Of a stretch of DNA of 64,000 bases, positions 38,892 through 48,151 are shown piece after piece. Numbering within the stretch: the stretch's first letter is position 1; the number at the start of each line of letters is the position of its first letter. Made by a program: the position numbers and the translations under genes. The notes under the pieces were generated by a model. The model worked only from the letters and a program-made list of their open reading frames with translations, was not told where the DNA came from and ran no database searches. Location: assembly GCF_024753285.1 (NCBI RefSeq), contig NZ_JANUGW010000005.1, forward strand, positions 62,001-126,000, given 5' to 3'. Origin of the DNA: Massilia pinisoli. GTDB taxonomy: Bacteria > Pseudomonadota > Gammaproteobacteria > Burkholderiales > Burkholderiaceae_D.

Positions 38892-39484
38892 TATTTCATC
38901 CCGTAGGTTTCTTCGCGGATCACGCGCGGAATGTTCTCACGCGGCTCGATCGTCACGGGTTGGTAGACCACGCGTTTCTGTTCGGGGTCGTAGCGCATCT
39001 CGACATAGCCCGAGATCGGGAAGTCCTTGCGGAACGGGTGGCCGATGAAGCCGTAGTCGGTGAGGATGCGGCGCAGGTCGCCGTGGCCCTCGAACAGGAT
39101 GCCGAACAGGTCGAACGCTTCACGCTCGAACCAGTTGGCGTTGCGCCAGATGCTCGTGATGGAGTCGACCAGCGGCATGTCGTCGTCCGGGCAGAACACG
39201 CGCACGCGCACGCGCCAGTTGTGCTCGATCGACAGCAGGTGCGACACGACCGCGAAACGCAGACCGTCCCACGTGCCTTCGCCGTAGGACGAGTAGTCGA
39301 CACCGCACAGGTCGACGAGTTCCTGGAAACGCAGCGCGGGATCGTCGCGCAGCTTTCGCATCGAGGCCAGATACTCGGAGGCCTTCACTACTACCGTTAC
39401 TTCGCCCAGCGCCACGGTAATGGCAGCGCCCTCGCCCAGAGCATTCTTCAGGGCGAGTTCGAGGGCTTCGATTTTAGTCGTCAT
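38891..39484 (-). CDS. nuoC: NADH-quinone oxidoreductase subunit C
   Basis: 197 aa, 30-kDa-type subunit. The signature is in the C-terminal half: [38 protein letters not shown] separate nuoC (not fused to nuoD) is normal in Betaproteobacteria. Structural part of the connecting module; 18 bp after nuoB. Confidence 0.98.
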   Translation of the reverse strand: MTTKIEALELALKNALGEGAAITVALGEVTVVVKASEYLASMRKLRDDPALRFQELVDLCGVDYSSYGEGTWDGLRFAVVSHLLSIEHNWRVRVRVFCPDDDMPLVDSITSIWRNANWFEREAFDLFGILFEGHGDLRRILTDYGFIGHPFRKDFPISGYVEMRYDPEQKRVVYQPVTIEPRENIPRVIREETYGMK

Positions 39485-39502
39485 GGTTGAAACCGGCTTG
39501 GA

Positions 39503-39979
39503 TTATCGCGCGATGGTATTGGTGCGCTGGATCTTGTTCTGGAGCTGGATGATGCCGTACAACAGGGCCTCGGCCGTCGGCGGGCAACCCGGGACGTAGA
39601 CGTCGACCGGCACGATGCGATCGCAACCGCGCACGACGGAGTACGAGTAGTGGTAGTAGCCGCCGCCGTTGGCGCACGAACCCATCGAGATGACCCAGCG
39701 CGGCTCGGCCATCTGGTCGTACACCTTGCGCAGTGCGGGCGCCATCTTGTTGCACAGGGTACCGGCCACGATCATCACGTCGGACTGGCGCGGCGACGGG
39801 CGGAACACGACGCCGAAGCGGTCGAGGTCGTAGCGCGCGGCCCCCGCGTGCATCATCTCGACTGCGCAGCAAGCCAGGCCGAACGTCATGGGCCACATCG
39901 ACCCGGTGCGCGCCCAGTTGATCAGCTTGTCGGCTGTGGTGGTGACAAAACCTTCGTTTAAAACGCCTTCAATAGCCAT
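39503..39979 (-). CDS. nuoB: NADH-quinone oxidoreductase subunit B
   Basis: 158 aa. Cluster N2 ligands are the twin cysteines in [14 protein letters not shown], Cys in [18 protein letters not shown] and Cys in [14 protein letters not shown]. Final electron carrier before quinone in complex I. Lies 3 bp after nuoA. Confidence 0.98.
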   Translation of the reverse strand: MAIEGVLNEGFVTTTADKLINWARTGSMWPMTFGLACCAVEMMHAGAARYDLDRFGVVFRPSPRQSDVMIVAGTLCNKMAPALRKVYDQMAEPRWVISMGSCANGGGYYHYSYSVVRGCDRIVPVDVYVPGCPPTAEALLYGIIQLQNKIQRTNTIAR

Positions 39980-39982
39980 GGC

Positions 39983-40342
39983 TTATTCCCAATCAAGGGC
40001 ACCTTTCTTCCAGATGTACCAGAAGCCGACGACGAATTCGACGATGAACACCATCATCGTGACGAACCCCGTCCAGCCCAGGTCGCGCATCGAAACGCCC
40101 CAAGGGAAGAAGAATGCCGTTTCCAGATCAAACAAAATAAACAGGATCGCGACCAGGTAGTACCGGACGTCGAACTTCATGCGCGCGTCTTCGAACGCCT
40201 CGAAGCCGCATTCATACGGGGAGAGTTTCGCCGCATCGGGGCGATGGGGGCCGATCACGCGGCCGAGGAGCTGCGATGCGACGCCGACAACGGTGCCGAT
40301 CACGATGAAGAGTAGGACGGGGAAATAGTTCTCGAGGTTCAC
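39983..40342 (-). CDS. nuoA: NADH-quinone oxidoreductase subunit A
   Basis: 119 aa with three membrane helices. Family phrases: YECGFEAF followed by [25 protein letters not shown]. First gene of the 14-gene nuo operon. The operon promoter should lie between here and the tRNA-Leu terminator at 40574, but I see no convincing promoter hexamers. Confidence 0.98.
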   Translation of the reverse strand: MNLENYFPVLLFIVIGTVVGVASQLLGRVIGPHRPDAAKLSPYECGFEAFEDARMKFDVRYYLVAILFILFDLETAFFFPWGVSMRDLGWTGFVTMMVFIVEFVVGFWYIWKKGALDWE

Positions 40343-40573
40343 GATGAAGCCTTAGTTGAACGATCGGTTGAAAAAACACTGCAGTGCTGCAGTACCGCAT
40401 CGCGCAATCCCGGCCGGTTGCCTGAGCCAGGATCGTACGACTGGAGACACTGAATCATCTTCGCGTTGCCGATCCCGACCTTCGAGGCTCGCCGCACGTT
40501 CGTACGACTGGGCTTCTCGGGCCAGAAGCGCCGCCGCTGGGACGGTTCTTCAAAGCCTCCGACATATCCTCGT

Positions 40574-40624
40574 AAAAAAGCCAGCTAGGCTTGCGAGCGG
40601 AAGCTCATGCGCCCTAGCTGGCTT
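40574..40624 (-). terminator. Rho-independent terminator of tRNA-Leu
   Basis: A perfect 12-bp stem (AAGCCAGCTAGG with CCTAGCTGGCTT) is followed on the minus strand by six T. It lies 10 bp after the CCA end of the tRNA and separates secG and tRNA transcription from the nuo operon. Confidence 0.9.
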
Positions 40625-40633
40625 CTTGTATCT

Positions 40634-40718
40634 TGGTGCCGACGGCGAGACTCGAACTCGCACAGCTTGCGCCACTACCCCCTCAAGATAGCGTGTCTAC
40701 CAATTTCACCACGTCGGC
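40634..40718 (-). tRNA. tRNA-Leu(GAG)
   Basis: 85 nt including encoded CCA. The acceptor stem GCCGACG pairs with CGTCGGC. The anticodon arm has stem CTATC/GGTAG and loop TTGAGGG, giving anticodon GAG (reads CUC and CUU). A long variable arm and the T-arm GTTCGAGTC fit a class II leucine tRNA. Position between secG and nuoA is usual in the group. Confidence 0.95.
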
Positions 40719-40924
40719 TGGAGACCAGTATTCTACCCTGTCTTAGCAGCATTTTTCAATGCTCAAATTGCGCTAACCCAAGAAAAAATACTCTTTTTCT
40801 CAACTTTATAAAACTTGTGTTTACGGCGGGCCGAGTTGAGAGTCCGGTCGCCGGCGCTGGCGGACCGAAGCCCGCGCATGTTACACCACCCTGCGCGCGC
40901 GTGCAGGAAGTGGCCGCCCCGAAA

Positions 40925-41362
40925 TTATTTTGCGGGCGCGGGTGCCGGTGCCGCTGCCGGCGCCGGCACATCCTGCGGTGCAGCGGGCACCGATGCGGCC
41001 GGCACGGCCGGTGCGGCGGCAGGCGCCGGCACGGTCGTCGGGATCGCGTCGCCGGCGGCCGGCGCCTTCTTCACGGGCACGGTCACGTTTTCCATCACGC
41101 CGCCGCCCACGCTCGCATGCGGACGGTTGCTGCCGAAGTAAGCGAGGCCCAAGGTGGACGCGAAGAAGATCGCGGCGGCGACGGCCGTCGATTTCGACAG
41201 GAAGTTCGACGAGCCGCTGGCACCGAACAGGCTGCCGGACGCGCCGGAACCGAAGGCCGCGCCCATATCGGCGCCCTTGCCGTGCTGGACGAGCACGAGA
41301 CCGATGATGGCCAGCGCGGAGACGACCTGCACGACGACGATCAGATTGAACAACACGTTCAT
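40925..41362 (-). CDS. secG: Preprotein translocase subunit SecG
   Basis: 145 aa. Two membrane helices with LIVVVQVVSALAIIGLVLVQHGKGADMGAAFGSGASGSLFG, the SecG hallmark. After the second helix the protein has a long Pro-Ala tail (about residues 98-145, for example APAPAPAK), longer than in E. coli and common in related genera. Accessory subunit of SecYEG. Confidence 0.95.
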   Translation of the reverse strand: MNVLFNLIVVVQVVSALAIIGLVLVQHGKGADMGAAFGSGASGSLFGASGSSNFLSKSTAVAAAIFFASTLGLAYFGSNRPHASVGGGVMENVTVPVKKAPAAGDAIPTTVPAPAAAPAVPAASVPAAPQDVPAPAAAPAPAPAK

Positions 41363-41463
41363 TGTTTATTCCATTCCAAGGTTGAAACTACGTTACTAAA
41401 AACGAATCCCGGCGCACCGGGAAGAGATTCCTCGCCTGGACTGGATGACCAACCCGGCGTTAT

Positions 41464-42210
41464 TCAGGCCGCGTGAATGATGGCAAGAAAATCTTCCGCC
41501 TTCAAGGCCGCGCCCCCGATCAGCCCGCCATCGATATCCGGCTGGGCCAGCAAATCCTTCGCATTCTCCGGCTTCATGCTGCCGCCGTACAGGATCGGTA
41601 CGACGGCCGCCGCCTCGGCGCTGCGCGCCTTCAGCTGCGCGCGCAATTGCGCGTGCACGTCCTGCGCCATCGCCGGCGTCGCGTTCCTGCCGGTGCCGAT
41701 GGCCCACACGGGCTCATAGGCCACGACGATCTTCGTCACCGATGCGCCGTCGAGCGCTTCCAGCACGGCGTCGAGCTGGGCGCCGACCACCTGCGCCGTC
41801 TCGCCCGCCTCGCGCTGCTCCAGCGTTTCGCCGACGCACACGATCGGTGTCATGCCCTCCGCCAGCACCGCCAGCGCCTTCTTCGCCACCAGCGCACTGT
41901 CTTCGCGATGGTAGGCGCGGCGCTCGGAGTGGCCGACGATCACGTAGCGGCAGCCGAACTCGGACAGCATCGTCGCGCATACTTCGCCCGTGTAGGCGCC
42001 GCATGCGTGGATCGACACGTCCTGCGCGCCCCACCCGACCGGCGTGCCGGTCAACACGTCCTCGCATTGCTGCAGGTACGGGGCCGGTACGCAGACGGCG
42101 CACTGCGCCTTCGCGTTGCCGAGCCCTGCGACGATACCTTCCAGCAGCGTTGCATTGACCGCGCGGCTGCCATTCATCTTCCAGTTGCCTACGATGAGTT
42201 TGGCACGCAT
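41464..42210 (-). CDS. tpiA: Triosephosphate isomerase
   Basis: 248 aa. Catalytic residues are present: Lys in GNWKMNGS, His in VGHSERR and Glu in [18 protein letters not shown], with the phosphate loop [11 protein letters not shown]. Interconverts dihydroxyacetone phosphate and glyceraldehyde 3-phosphate. In line with secG downstream. Confidence 0.98.
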   Translation of the reverse strand: MRAKLIVGNWKMNGSRAVNATLLEGIVAGLGNAKAQCAVCVPAPYLQQCEDVLTGTPVGWGAQDVSIHACGAYTGEVCATMLSEFGCRYVIVGHSERRAYHREDSALVAKKALAVLAEGMTPIVCVGETLEQREAGETAQVVGAQLDAVLEALDGASVTKIVVAYEPVWAIGTGRNATPAMAQDVHAQLRAQLKARSAEAAAVVPILYGGSMKPENAKDLLAQPDIDGGLIGGAALKAEDFLAIIHAA

Positions 42211-42312
42211 TACAACCTCACGGTCAAATAACCCGCTATTGTAACGGGCGTTGAAAAACCGGTCAAACCGGGCCTGGCATGGTTGTTCAATGGATTATTC
42301 ATTCTTGTTGTC

Positions 42313-43299
42313 TCAGTTCGCGGCGACATTCAGCATGATCTTGCCGACGTGCGCGCTGCTTTCCATCAGCGTGTGCGCGTCGGCTGCCGCCTCGAGGGGG
42401 AAGGTCTGGTAAATGACGGGCTTGATGCGGCCGGCTTCCAGCAGCGGCCACACGCGCTCGCGCAGCTCGCGCGCAATCTGTGCCTTGAACGCGACGGGGC
42501 GCGGGCGCAACGTGGAGCCCGTGATGGTGAGCCTGCGGCGCAGCACCTGGCCCAGGTCGACATTGGCCTTCGCACCGCCCAGCAGCGCGATGACGACGAT
42601 GCGGCCGTCGTCCGCGAGGCACGCGATTTCGCGGGCCACGTAGTCGCCGCCGACCATGTCGAGCACGACGTCGACGCCCTTCCCGTTCGTCAATTCCTTG
42701 ACGACGGCGGCGAAGTCTTCCGTCTTGTAGTCGATCGCGCGCTCGGCGCCTAGGGACTCGCACGCGCGGCATTTGTCCTGGCTGCCCGCGGTAGCGAACA
42801 CGCGGTGACCCAGCGCCGTCGCCAACTGGATCGCCGTCGTGCCGATGCCGGAGCTGCCACCCTGCACGAGCAGGCTCTCGCCCTCCGCCAGCGCGGCGCG
42901 CTGGAACACGTTGCTCCACACGGTGAAAAAGGTTTCGGGCAGCGCGGCCGCTTCGAGCGGACTCAAGCCCTTCGGCACCGGGAGGCATTGCGCGAGAGGC
43001 GCCGCGCAGTATTCCGCATAGCCACCGCCCTGCACGAGGGCGCAGACGAGGTCGCCCTTGCTGAAGCCGCTGGCGCCCAGGTCGCCGTCGACGATCTCGC
43101 CGGCCACTTCCAGGCCCGGCAAGTCGGACGCGCCGGGCGGCACGGGATACTGGCCCAGCCGCTGGAACACGTCGGGCCGGTTGACGCCGGCCGCGAGCAC
43201 GCGGATGAGGACTTCGCCCGGCTTCAGTAGCGGTACGGAGCGCTCGCAGGGCGTGAGCACGCCCGGCCCGCCGGGCTGGGTGATTTCGATTGCACGCAT
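42313..43299 (-). CDS. NAD(P)H quinone oxidoreductase (zinc-independent medium-chain dehydrogenase)
   Basis: 328 aa of the QOR/PIG3 type. N-terminal GroES-like domain (GEVLIRVLAAGVNRPDVFQRLGQYPVPPG) and a Rossmann domain with QGGSSGIGTTAIQLA. No zinc-binding cysteines are seen. Likely reduces quinones with NADPH. Usually lies next to tpiA in this group, with rpsO-pnp directly upstream; here about 10 kb of other genes intervene. Confidence 0.92.
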   Translation of the reverse strand: MRAIEITQPGGPGVLTPCERSVPLLKPGEVLIRVLAAGVNRPDVFQRLGQYPVPPGASDLPGLEVAGEIVDGDLGASGFSKGDLVCALVQGGGYAEYCAAPLAQCLPVPKGLSPLEAAALPETFFTVWSNVFQRAALAEGESLLVQGGSSGIGTTAIQLATALGHRVFATAGSQDKCRACESLGAERAIDYKTEDFAAVVKELTNGKGVDVVLDMVGGDYVAREIACLADDGRIVVIALLGGAKANVDLGQVLRRRLTITGSTLRPRPVAFKAQIARELRERVWPLLEAGRIKPVIYQTFPLEAAADAHTLMESSAHVGKIMLNVAAN

Positions 43300-43477
43300 G
43301 GCATACCCTAGTTAAATAAAGAGCAATTGTACGCGAGCGGCTCGGATCACCCAAGCATGAGCAAGCAGAAAATGGCGGGTAACGCTAACAATGAGCAAGA
43401 AAATGCTCGTTTATACAATAAATGTAGTAAATTTACGGCTCAGGGTGCGATTTGTAAGAACCGTGGGGTGGACGGAT

Positions 43478-43512
43478 AAAAAAAACACCGCCAGCCCGGA
43501 GGCTGGCGGTGT
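43478..43512 (-). terminator. Rho-independent terminator after the KGG stress protein gene
   Basis: A perfect 12-bp stem (ACACCGCCAGCC with GGCTGGCGGTGT, 4-base loop) runs into eight T on the minus strand. It lies about 105 bp after the stop at 43617. Next to it, 43461-43474 resembles half of the REP unit found at 46.1 kb. Confidence 0.88.
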
Positions 43513-43616
43513 CGGTCACGTTGTGTGTGCGATACGGAACTGCGGGACGGTATGCGATCTCACCAGCGCTGCCGGTGCGCGCGATCCGCCTTCGCGTTCA
43601 GGCTCGGCGCATCACA

Positions 43617-43943
43617 TCACTTCTTGTCGTCGTTCTTGTGGCTCTGCGAGCCGGCCTTGGCGTGCTGCTCCGGCGTGCCACCACGGGTACCGGCGCCGCT
43701 TTGCTGGCTGCCGCCGCGCTGGCTTTGCTGGCTGCCGTCGTTCTTGTGGCTCATCGAACCGGCGCGGCGTGCTTCTTCCGAGGTGAACTCGTGGGCATTA
43801 CCGGAAGCGTGTGCGGCCTTGCCGCCTTCCGAAGCGATTTCACGCTGCTTCTGCGGGTCCATCGATGCGAAACCGCGGTTGCTGGTGTCGCCGCTCTGGT
43901 TGTTGCCGCCCTTGTTGCCGCCCTGATTGCCTTGGTTTGCCAT
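43617..43943 (-). CDS. KGG-motif general stress protein
   Basis: 108 aa from ATG 43943, preceded by a GGAGGCAATC ribosome site. Very hydrophilic, Gly/Gln/Asn/Ser-rich. Contains REIASEGGKAAHASGNAHEFTSEEARRAG, the KGG repeat known from stress proteins such as GsiB and YciG, followed by two HKNDG/HKNDD-like ends. Probably a disordered, desiccation- or stress-related cytoplasmic protein. Confidence 0.85.
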   Translation of the reverse strand: MANQGNQGGNKGGNNQSGDTSNRGFASMDPQKQREIASEGGKAAHASGNAHEFTSEEARRAGSMSHKNDGSQQSQRGGSQQSGAGTRGGTPEQHAKAGSQSHKNDDKK

Positions 43944-44111
43944 GATTGCCTCCAATGGTTGAGTTGTCGTACGGCTCATGAAAACTGCTTGAGGGTCCCC
44001 ATCGTAGTCCCGTCGAGACGGCCGGGACATCAAGGTTTCGCCATGCGCGCGTAGGACGATTCCCCATACCGCTGTGGGCTTGGTCCTTACATCTTGGAGC
44101 AACTTAACTGT

Positions 44112-44726
44112 TCAGGAACCGCCGCCGCCCGTGCGCGACGACGCCGGCAAAGGCGTGCCCGGCTTCCAGTTGCGCGACAGCGCCTGGGCCTCGTCGATCT
44201 GCTCCTGGCTCATCTGTTTGGCGAGCGAGGCGCGCTGTTCGATGGCGTTGCGGTGGCCGTTGGCGGCGGCCAGGTTGCACAGCATGTAGGCGATGACGAC
44301 GTCCTGCGGCATCCCGCCCACGTGGTAGCGGTACATGAGGGCGAGCGCGTGTTGCGCGTCCGGATGGCCCTGCTCGGCTGCCTTGCGGAACCATTGCACG
44401 GCCAGCTTCTGGTCCTGGGGGACGGCGTTGCCCGTGTAGTACATGGCGCCGATCACGTATTCGGCGTCCGCCTTGCCCTGCACGGCGGCCTTGTAGTGCC
44501 AGGCGAACGCCTGCTTGTAGTCGCGCGGGACGCCGCGCCCCATGTAGTACATCAGGCCCAGCAAATGCTCCGCGTCCGCGTTGCCGGCTTTGGCAAGCGG
44601 GGTGATCTCCTTCAGCGCCAGCGCGTAGTTGCGGGCATTGTAGGCATTGGCGCCCTCCGTGAGGCCCGCCATCGCACTACCGTTCAGGCCCAGTGCGAGC
44701 AGGATCGCAACGGTCAGTTTTCTCAT
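44112..44726 (-). CDS. Sel1 repeat protein, exported
   Basis: 204 aa. Signal peptide at 1-20 (GSAMA-GL). Then a helical TPR-like N part and three Sel1 repeats with the pattern ADAEHLLGLMYYMGRGVPRDYKQA, ADAEYVIGAMYYTGNAVPQ and PDAQHALALMYRYHVGGMPQ. Sel1 proteins are periplasmic scaffolds; the partner is unknown. Confidence 0.88.
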   Translation of the reverse strand: MRKLTVAILLALGLNGSAMAGLTEGANAYNARNYALALKEITPLAKAGNADAEHLLGLMYYMGRGVPRDYKQAFAWHYKAAVQGKADAEYVIGAMYYTGNAVPQDQKLAVQWFRKAAEQGHPDAQHALALMYRYHVGGMPQDVVIAYMLCNLAAANGHRNAIEQRASLAKQMSQEQIDEAQALSRNWKPGTPLPASSRTGGGGS

Positions 44727-44802
44727 TGTCTCGTTCGGATCTTGAGGCTTGCGCCTCTTCGTTTTTCTACTTCTTGTCGAGATACGGCTACGTCCAGCTC
44801 AC

Positions 44803-45564
44803 CTACTTCCAGCTCACCTTGCCCAGTCCGTCGACGGCCACCGTGCGGTTCTGCGGCTTGCCGTACACCGTCACCGATCCCATGCCGGACAGGTTCAGGT
44901 TCGCGTTCTGGCGCGCCGTCACGCGCGCATTGCCCAGGCCCGACAGGTCGATGTCGACGGAGTCCGCATTGCACTGCTGCGCATCCAGGTTGCCAAGGCC
45001 ACCGAGGTCGGCCTTGATCCACTTGGCGCGCCCGCTGAGCGAGATATATCCCGCGCCCTGCAGGTTCAGTTCCACGCCCTCCCCGTTCAGGCCCACCATC
45101 TGCATGCTGCCGATGCCGCCCAGGTTCGCCTTCACGATGCGGTAGTTGCAGGCGATCTTCATCGACCCCGCGCCGTCCAGCGTGAGTTCCAGTTCGTCGC
45201 CGGAAAAGCCCGAGATGTCCGTCGTGCCCAGGCTCTCGGACGTCACCGAGCGCAGCGCCGGCAGCACGAGTTCCGCATGCAGCGACCCGCCGTGCACGTG
45301 ACCGCGAATGTCCGTGTCGATGGTCAGCGTGTCGCCGTTCTGCGCCGTCGTCGTGCGCGTCAGGTAGCGCGATTCCCCTGTCAAGGTCAGCGCGGGCGTG
45401 CCGCCCTGGCGGATCCGCAAGTCGACGGCACCGTCCACCTTGACCCGCACGACACGGGCATCGACGGGACGCGTCTCCGTTGCGAGATCGGGCGCGGCGT
45501 GCGCGAACCCGAGGATCGTACACAGGGCGACGCCCACCGGAGCGAGCGCGAAAATCTTGTTCAT
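44803..45564 (-). CDS. DUF2807 (head-GIN) domain protein, exported
   Basis: 253 aa from ATG 45564, with a GGAGAATCGG ribosome site. Signal peptide ends FAHA-AP. The remainder is a right-handed beta solenoid with the DUF2807 rhythm: VDGAVDLRIRQG, SESLGTTDISG, LDGAGSMKIA, LGGIGSMQM, LQGAGYISLSG, LGGLGNLDAQ, LSGLGNARVT, LSGMGSVTVYG. Periplasmic or surface adhesin-like; function not known. Confidence 0.88.
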   Translation of the reverse strand: MNKIFALAPVGVALCTILGFAHAAPDLATETRPVDARVVRVKVDGAVDLRIRQGGTPALTLTGESRYLTRTTTAQNGDTLTIDTDIRGHVHGGSLHAELVLPALRSVTSESLGTTDISGFSGDELELTLDGAGSMKIACNYRIVKANLGGIGSMQMVGLNGEGVELNLQGAGYISLSGRAKWIKADLGGLGNLDAQQCNADSVDIDLSGLGNARVTARQNANLNLSGMGSVTVYGKPQNRTVAVDGLGKVSWK

Positions 45565-45796
45565 CCGATTCTCCGAATTCCTGTTCTTTTTTGTAGAAGC
45601 GACTAAGTATTGATGACAGGATAGACGGATCCGGCCGCACCTCCCAGCGGATTGCGACGAACTGCAAAAAAGGCCACCTGAGCGACATGGGGACGAGGCT
45701 GACATGCATAGGCGAGCCGGTCATTATCGCCCGCCGGACCCGCTCAAAATGTCACGGTTTGTCACCGTTTGTCATTGATGTATGCATGGACGTGCG

Positions 45797-45828
45797 AAAG
45801 CCTCCCGCGCGCGGGCGCGGGAGGCTTT
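45797..45828. terminator. Strong hairpin, probable terminator
   Basis: A perfect 14-bp GC-rich stem (AAAGCCTCCCGCGC with its complement, 4-base loop) lies 24 bp after the stop of the small gene at 45853. The T-rich tail (TTTGCTTTTA) is on the plus-strand side; on the minus strand only TTTC follows, so it may also work as a barrier between convergent transcripts. Confidence 0.65.
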
Positions 45829-45852
45829 GCTTTTAAAGATGGCGCTGCGGGA

Positions 45853-46041
45853 TTACTTCTTGGCGGACTGCTTCGAGCCGCCGCTCGACGACTGCTTCGT
45901 CTCGCCGTGCTCGGCGCGCTGCTTGTTCACGATGCGCGAGGCGACCTCTTCCTCACGGCCCGGATAGCGGTGTTCCTTCTTGAATTCCGTCTCGAGCTTC
46001 TTGTACTCGCGCTCGCGTTTCGGGCTGGCTCCCTTGGGCAT
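45853..46041 (-). CDS. Small conserved basic protein
   Basis: 62 aa from ATG 46041 (MPKGASPKRERE). Highly charged and helical: KLETEFKKEHRYPGREEEVASRIVNKQRAEHGETK, ending in Ser/Lys-rich sequence. Widely conserved in Proteobacteria, often labelled as plasmid-stabilisation-like on weak grounds. Function unknown. Its neighbourhood with the KGG stress protein suggests a stress link. Confidence 0.75.
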   Translation of the reverse strand: MPKGASPKREREYKKLETEFKKEHRYPGREEEVASRIVNKQRAEHGETKQSSSGGSKQSAKK

Positions 46042-46144
46042 GATGGCCTCCGTTGGTGGCAATGATGCCGCAAGATTAGGCCGATGCCGAGGCGGTGTTC
46101 GTGCGATGACGCACGTATTGCGGCAACTCGAAAGTTCGTTGAAC

Positions 46145-46206
46145 GCGTGGACGGGAAACCCGTCCACCCTACGGTAGGGTGGACGGCTCGGCCGTCCACG
46201 CGTTCA
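46145..46206. repeat. REP-like palindromic repeat pair (BIME-like)
   Basis: Two inverted copies of a unit of about 30 bp: ACGCGTGGAC-N11-CACCCTACG followed directly by its inverse GTAGGGTGGAC-N11-CACGCGTTC. Each unit can itself fold as a hairpin (GTGGACGGG/CCCGTCCAC). A single related unit is at 62631-62659. Intergenic, between two minus-strand genes. Confidence 0.75.
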
Positions 46207-46230
46207 GCCAGCGTCGAAACGGCCGAGCGA

Positions 46231-48141
46231 TCAGCCCTGCAAGGCTTTTTCCAGGTCTTCCAACTCCGCCGGCTTGACGAGATGCGCATCGAACCCCGCG
46301 TCCTGCGCCTTGCGCCGGTCCTCCGGCGACCCATAGCCCGTGTGCGCCACGAGGCGGGTGGACGCCAGCTGCGGATTCCCCTTGAGCCTGCGCGCGAGCT
46401 CGTACCCGTCCACACCGGGCAGGCCGATGTCGAGCACGATCACGTCCGGCCGCAGCGACAGCGCCATCTGCACGAGGTCGCCGGCGTCGGCCGTCGTGTG
46501 CGCCTCGTAACCCATCTCGGCCAGCAGGAACGCCATCATCTCCATCGCATCCACGTTGTCGTCGACGAGCAGCACCTTGCGCCCGCCCGACGCCGCTGCC
46601 GGCTGGCCGGGCACGGTGCCCGCCGCGGCCGTCTCCTGCCCCGCTAGCGCCGTGCGCAGCACGGGCAGCTCGACGACGAATGTGGAGCCCAGCCCGATGC
46701 CGGGGCTCGTGGCCGACAGGCGGCCGCCGTGCATCTCGAGCAGCCGCGAGACGAGCGACAGGCCGATGCCGAGGCCTTCCGGCGCCCGGTCCGGCGGGAC
46801 GGCGGCCTGGGCGAACATGCCGAAGATGCGCGACAGGCTGTCTTCCGCGATGCCGATGCCGTTGTCCTGCACGGCGATGCGCACGATCTCGCCGTCGAGG
46901 GTGACCTCGACCTTGATGCGGCCGCCCTTCGGCGTGAACTTGGCCGCGTTGTGCAGCAGGTTGCCCATCGACTGCGCCAGGCGCACGGGGTCGCCCATCA
47001 GCCAGATCTGGCAGTCCGGCTGGACGACGTCGAGCTTGTGGCCACGCGCCGCGATCAACGGGCCGGCCGTCTCCACGGCCTGCGCGATCACACCCTTCAG
47101 TTCGACCTCTTCCTGGCGCAGGACGATCTTGCCTTCCGAGATGCGGGCGACGTCGAGCAGGTCGTCGACGAGGTGCGCGAGGTGGTCGACCTGGCGCGTG
47201 ATGACGTCGCGCGCGCGCGCCTGGCGCTCGACCGCATCCGCGCCCGTGCCCATGCTTGATGCGCCCAGCAGCGCGGCCGCATTGCGGATCGGCGACAGCG
47301 GGTTGCGCAGCTCATGCGCGAGCGTCGCAAGGAATTCGTTCTTGTTGGCGTCGGCCGCGCGCAGAAGCGCTTCCATCTCCTTGCGGCGCGTGATGTCGCT
47401 CGTCACGCGCGCCACGCGATACACCTCGTCGCGGGTATCGCGCACGGCGAACATGCGGTCACGCACCCAGCGCAGCGAACCATCCGGCATCGTCACGCGG
47501 AACTCGGCGTCGTAGTGCGGCGTGGACGGCAACGCATCCCACAGCGACGCCACGTAGGCGCGGTCGTCCGGGTGCACGGCGGCCATCCAGCTCCCCGGCT
47601 CGCGCTCGAGCGTCTCGACGGGCCGGCCCCAGATCGTCGCGTACGCGGGGCTCACGTACTCGAGCGCGCGCGCCGGCACGGAGAACATCCAGAACACGTC
47701 CTCGATGTTGTCGGTGAGCTGGCGGAAGCGTTCCTCGCTGTCGCGCAGCGCGCTCTGCGTCTGGCGCATGCGCAGCAGCGCGTTGACGTTGGCGACCAGT
47801 TCGTCCGCCTCGATCGGGGCGGCGAGGTAGTTGTCGGCACCGCCCTCCAGGCCGCGGATCTTGTCGGCGCGGCCCGTCAGCGCGGCCGACGTCTGCAGCA
47901 CGAGCACCATCGCGCTGTCCGGGTCGGCCTTGATGCGGCGGCACACCTCGATGCCGTTGATGTCGGGGAGCTTCACGTCGAGCAGCACGAGCGCGACGCC
48001 GCCGCGCTTCACGACGGCCAGCGCGTCGGTGCCGTTGCTCGCCTCGACGACGGTAAAGCCGGCGCTCTGCAGGATGCGGGTCTTGGCGTAGCGGGCGCCA
48101 TCGTTGTCGTCGACGTTGAGGATCAAGGTCGGGGTCGTCAT
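46231..48141 (-). CDS. Hybrid histidine kinase REC-PAS-HisKA-HATPase-REC
   Basis: 636 aa from ATG 48141, with a GAGGAACGCAAC ribosome site. N-terminal receiver with Asp55 (LVLLDVKLP), PAS domain at about 125-255 (ALEYVSPAYATIWGR, HPDDRAYV, GSLRWVRDR), HisKA with LAHELRNPLSPIRN (His about 276), HATPase (NLLHNAAKF, DNGIGI, GLGIGLSLV), and a C-terminal receiver with Asp at about 571. Last gene of the stressosome operon, 10 bp after the previous kinase; the likely end of the phosphorelay in this window. No DNA-binding output domain. Confidence 0.93.
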   Translation of the reverse strand: MTTPTLILNVDDNDGARYAKTRILQSAGFTVVEASNGTDALAVVKRGGVALVLLDVKLPDINGIEVCRRIKADPDSAMVLVLQTSAALTGRADKIRGLEGGADNYLAAPIEADELVANVNALLRMRQTQSALRDSEERFRQLTDNIEDVFWMFSVPARALEYVSPAYATIWGRPVETLEREPGSWMAAVHPDDRAYVASLWDALPSTPHYDAEFRVTMPDGSLRWVRDRMFAVRDTRDEVYRVARVTSDITRRKEMEALLRAADANKNEFLATLAHELRNPLSPIRNAAALLGASSMGTGADAVERQARARDVITRQVDHLAHLVDDLLDVARISEGKIVLRQEEVELKGVIAQAVETAGPLIAARGHKLDVVQPDCQIWLMGDPVRLAQSMGNLLHNAAKFTPKGGRIKVEVTLDGEIVRIAVQDNGIGIAEDSLSRIFGMFAQAAVPPDRAPEGLGIGLSLVSRLLEMHGGRLSATSPGIGLGSTFVVELPVLRTALAGQETAAAGTVPGQPAAASGGRKVLLVDDNVDAMEMMAFLLAEMGYEAHTTADAGDLVQMALSLRPDVIVLDIGLPGVDGYELARRLKGNPQLASTRLVAHTGYGSPEDRRKAQDAGFDAHLVKPAELEDLEKALQG

Positions 48142-48151
48142 GTTGCGTTCC

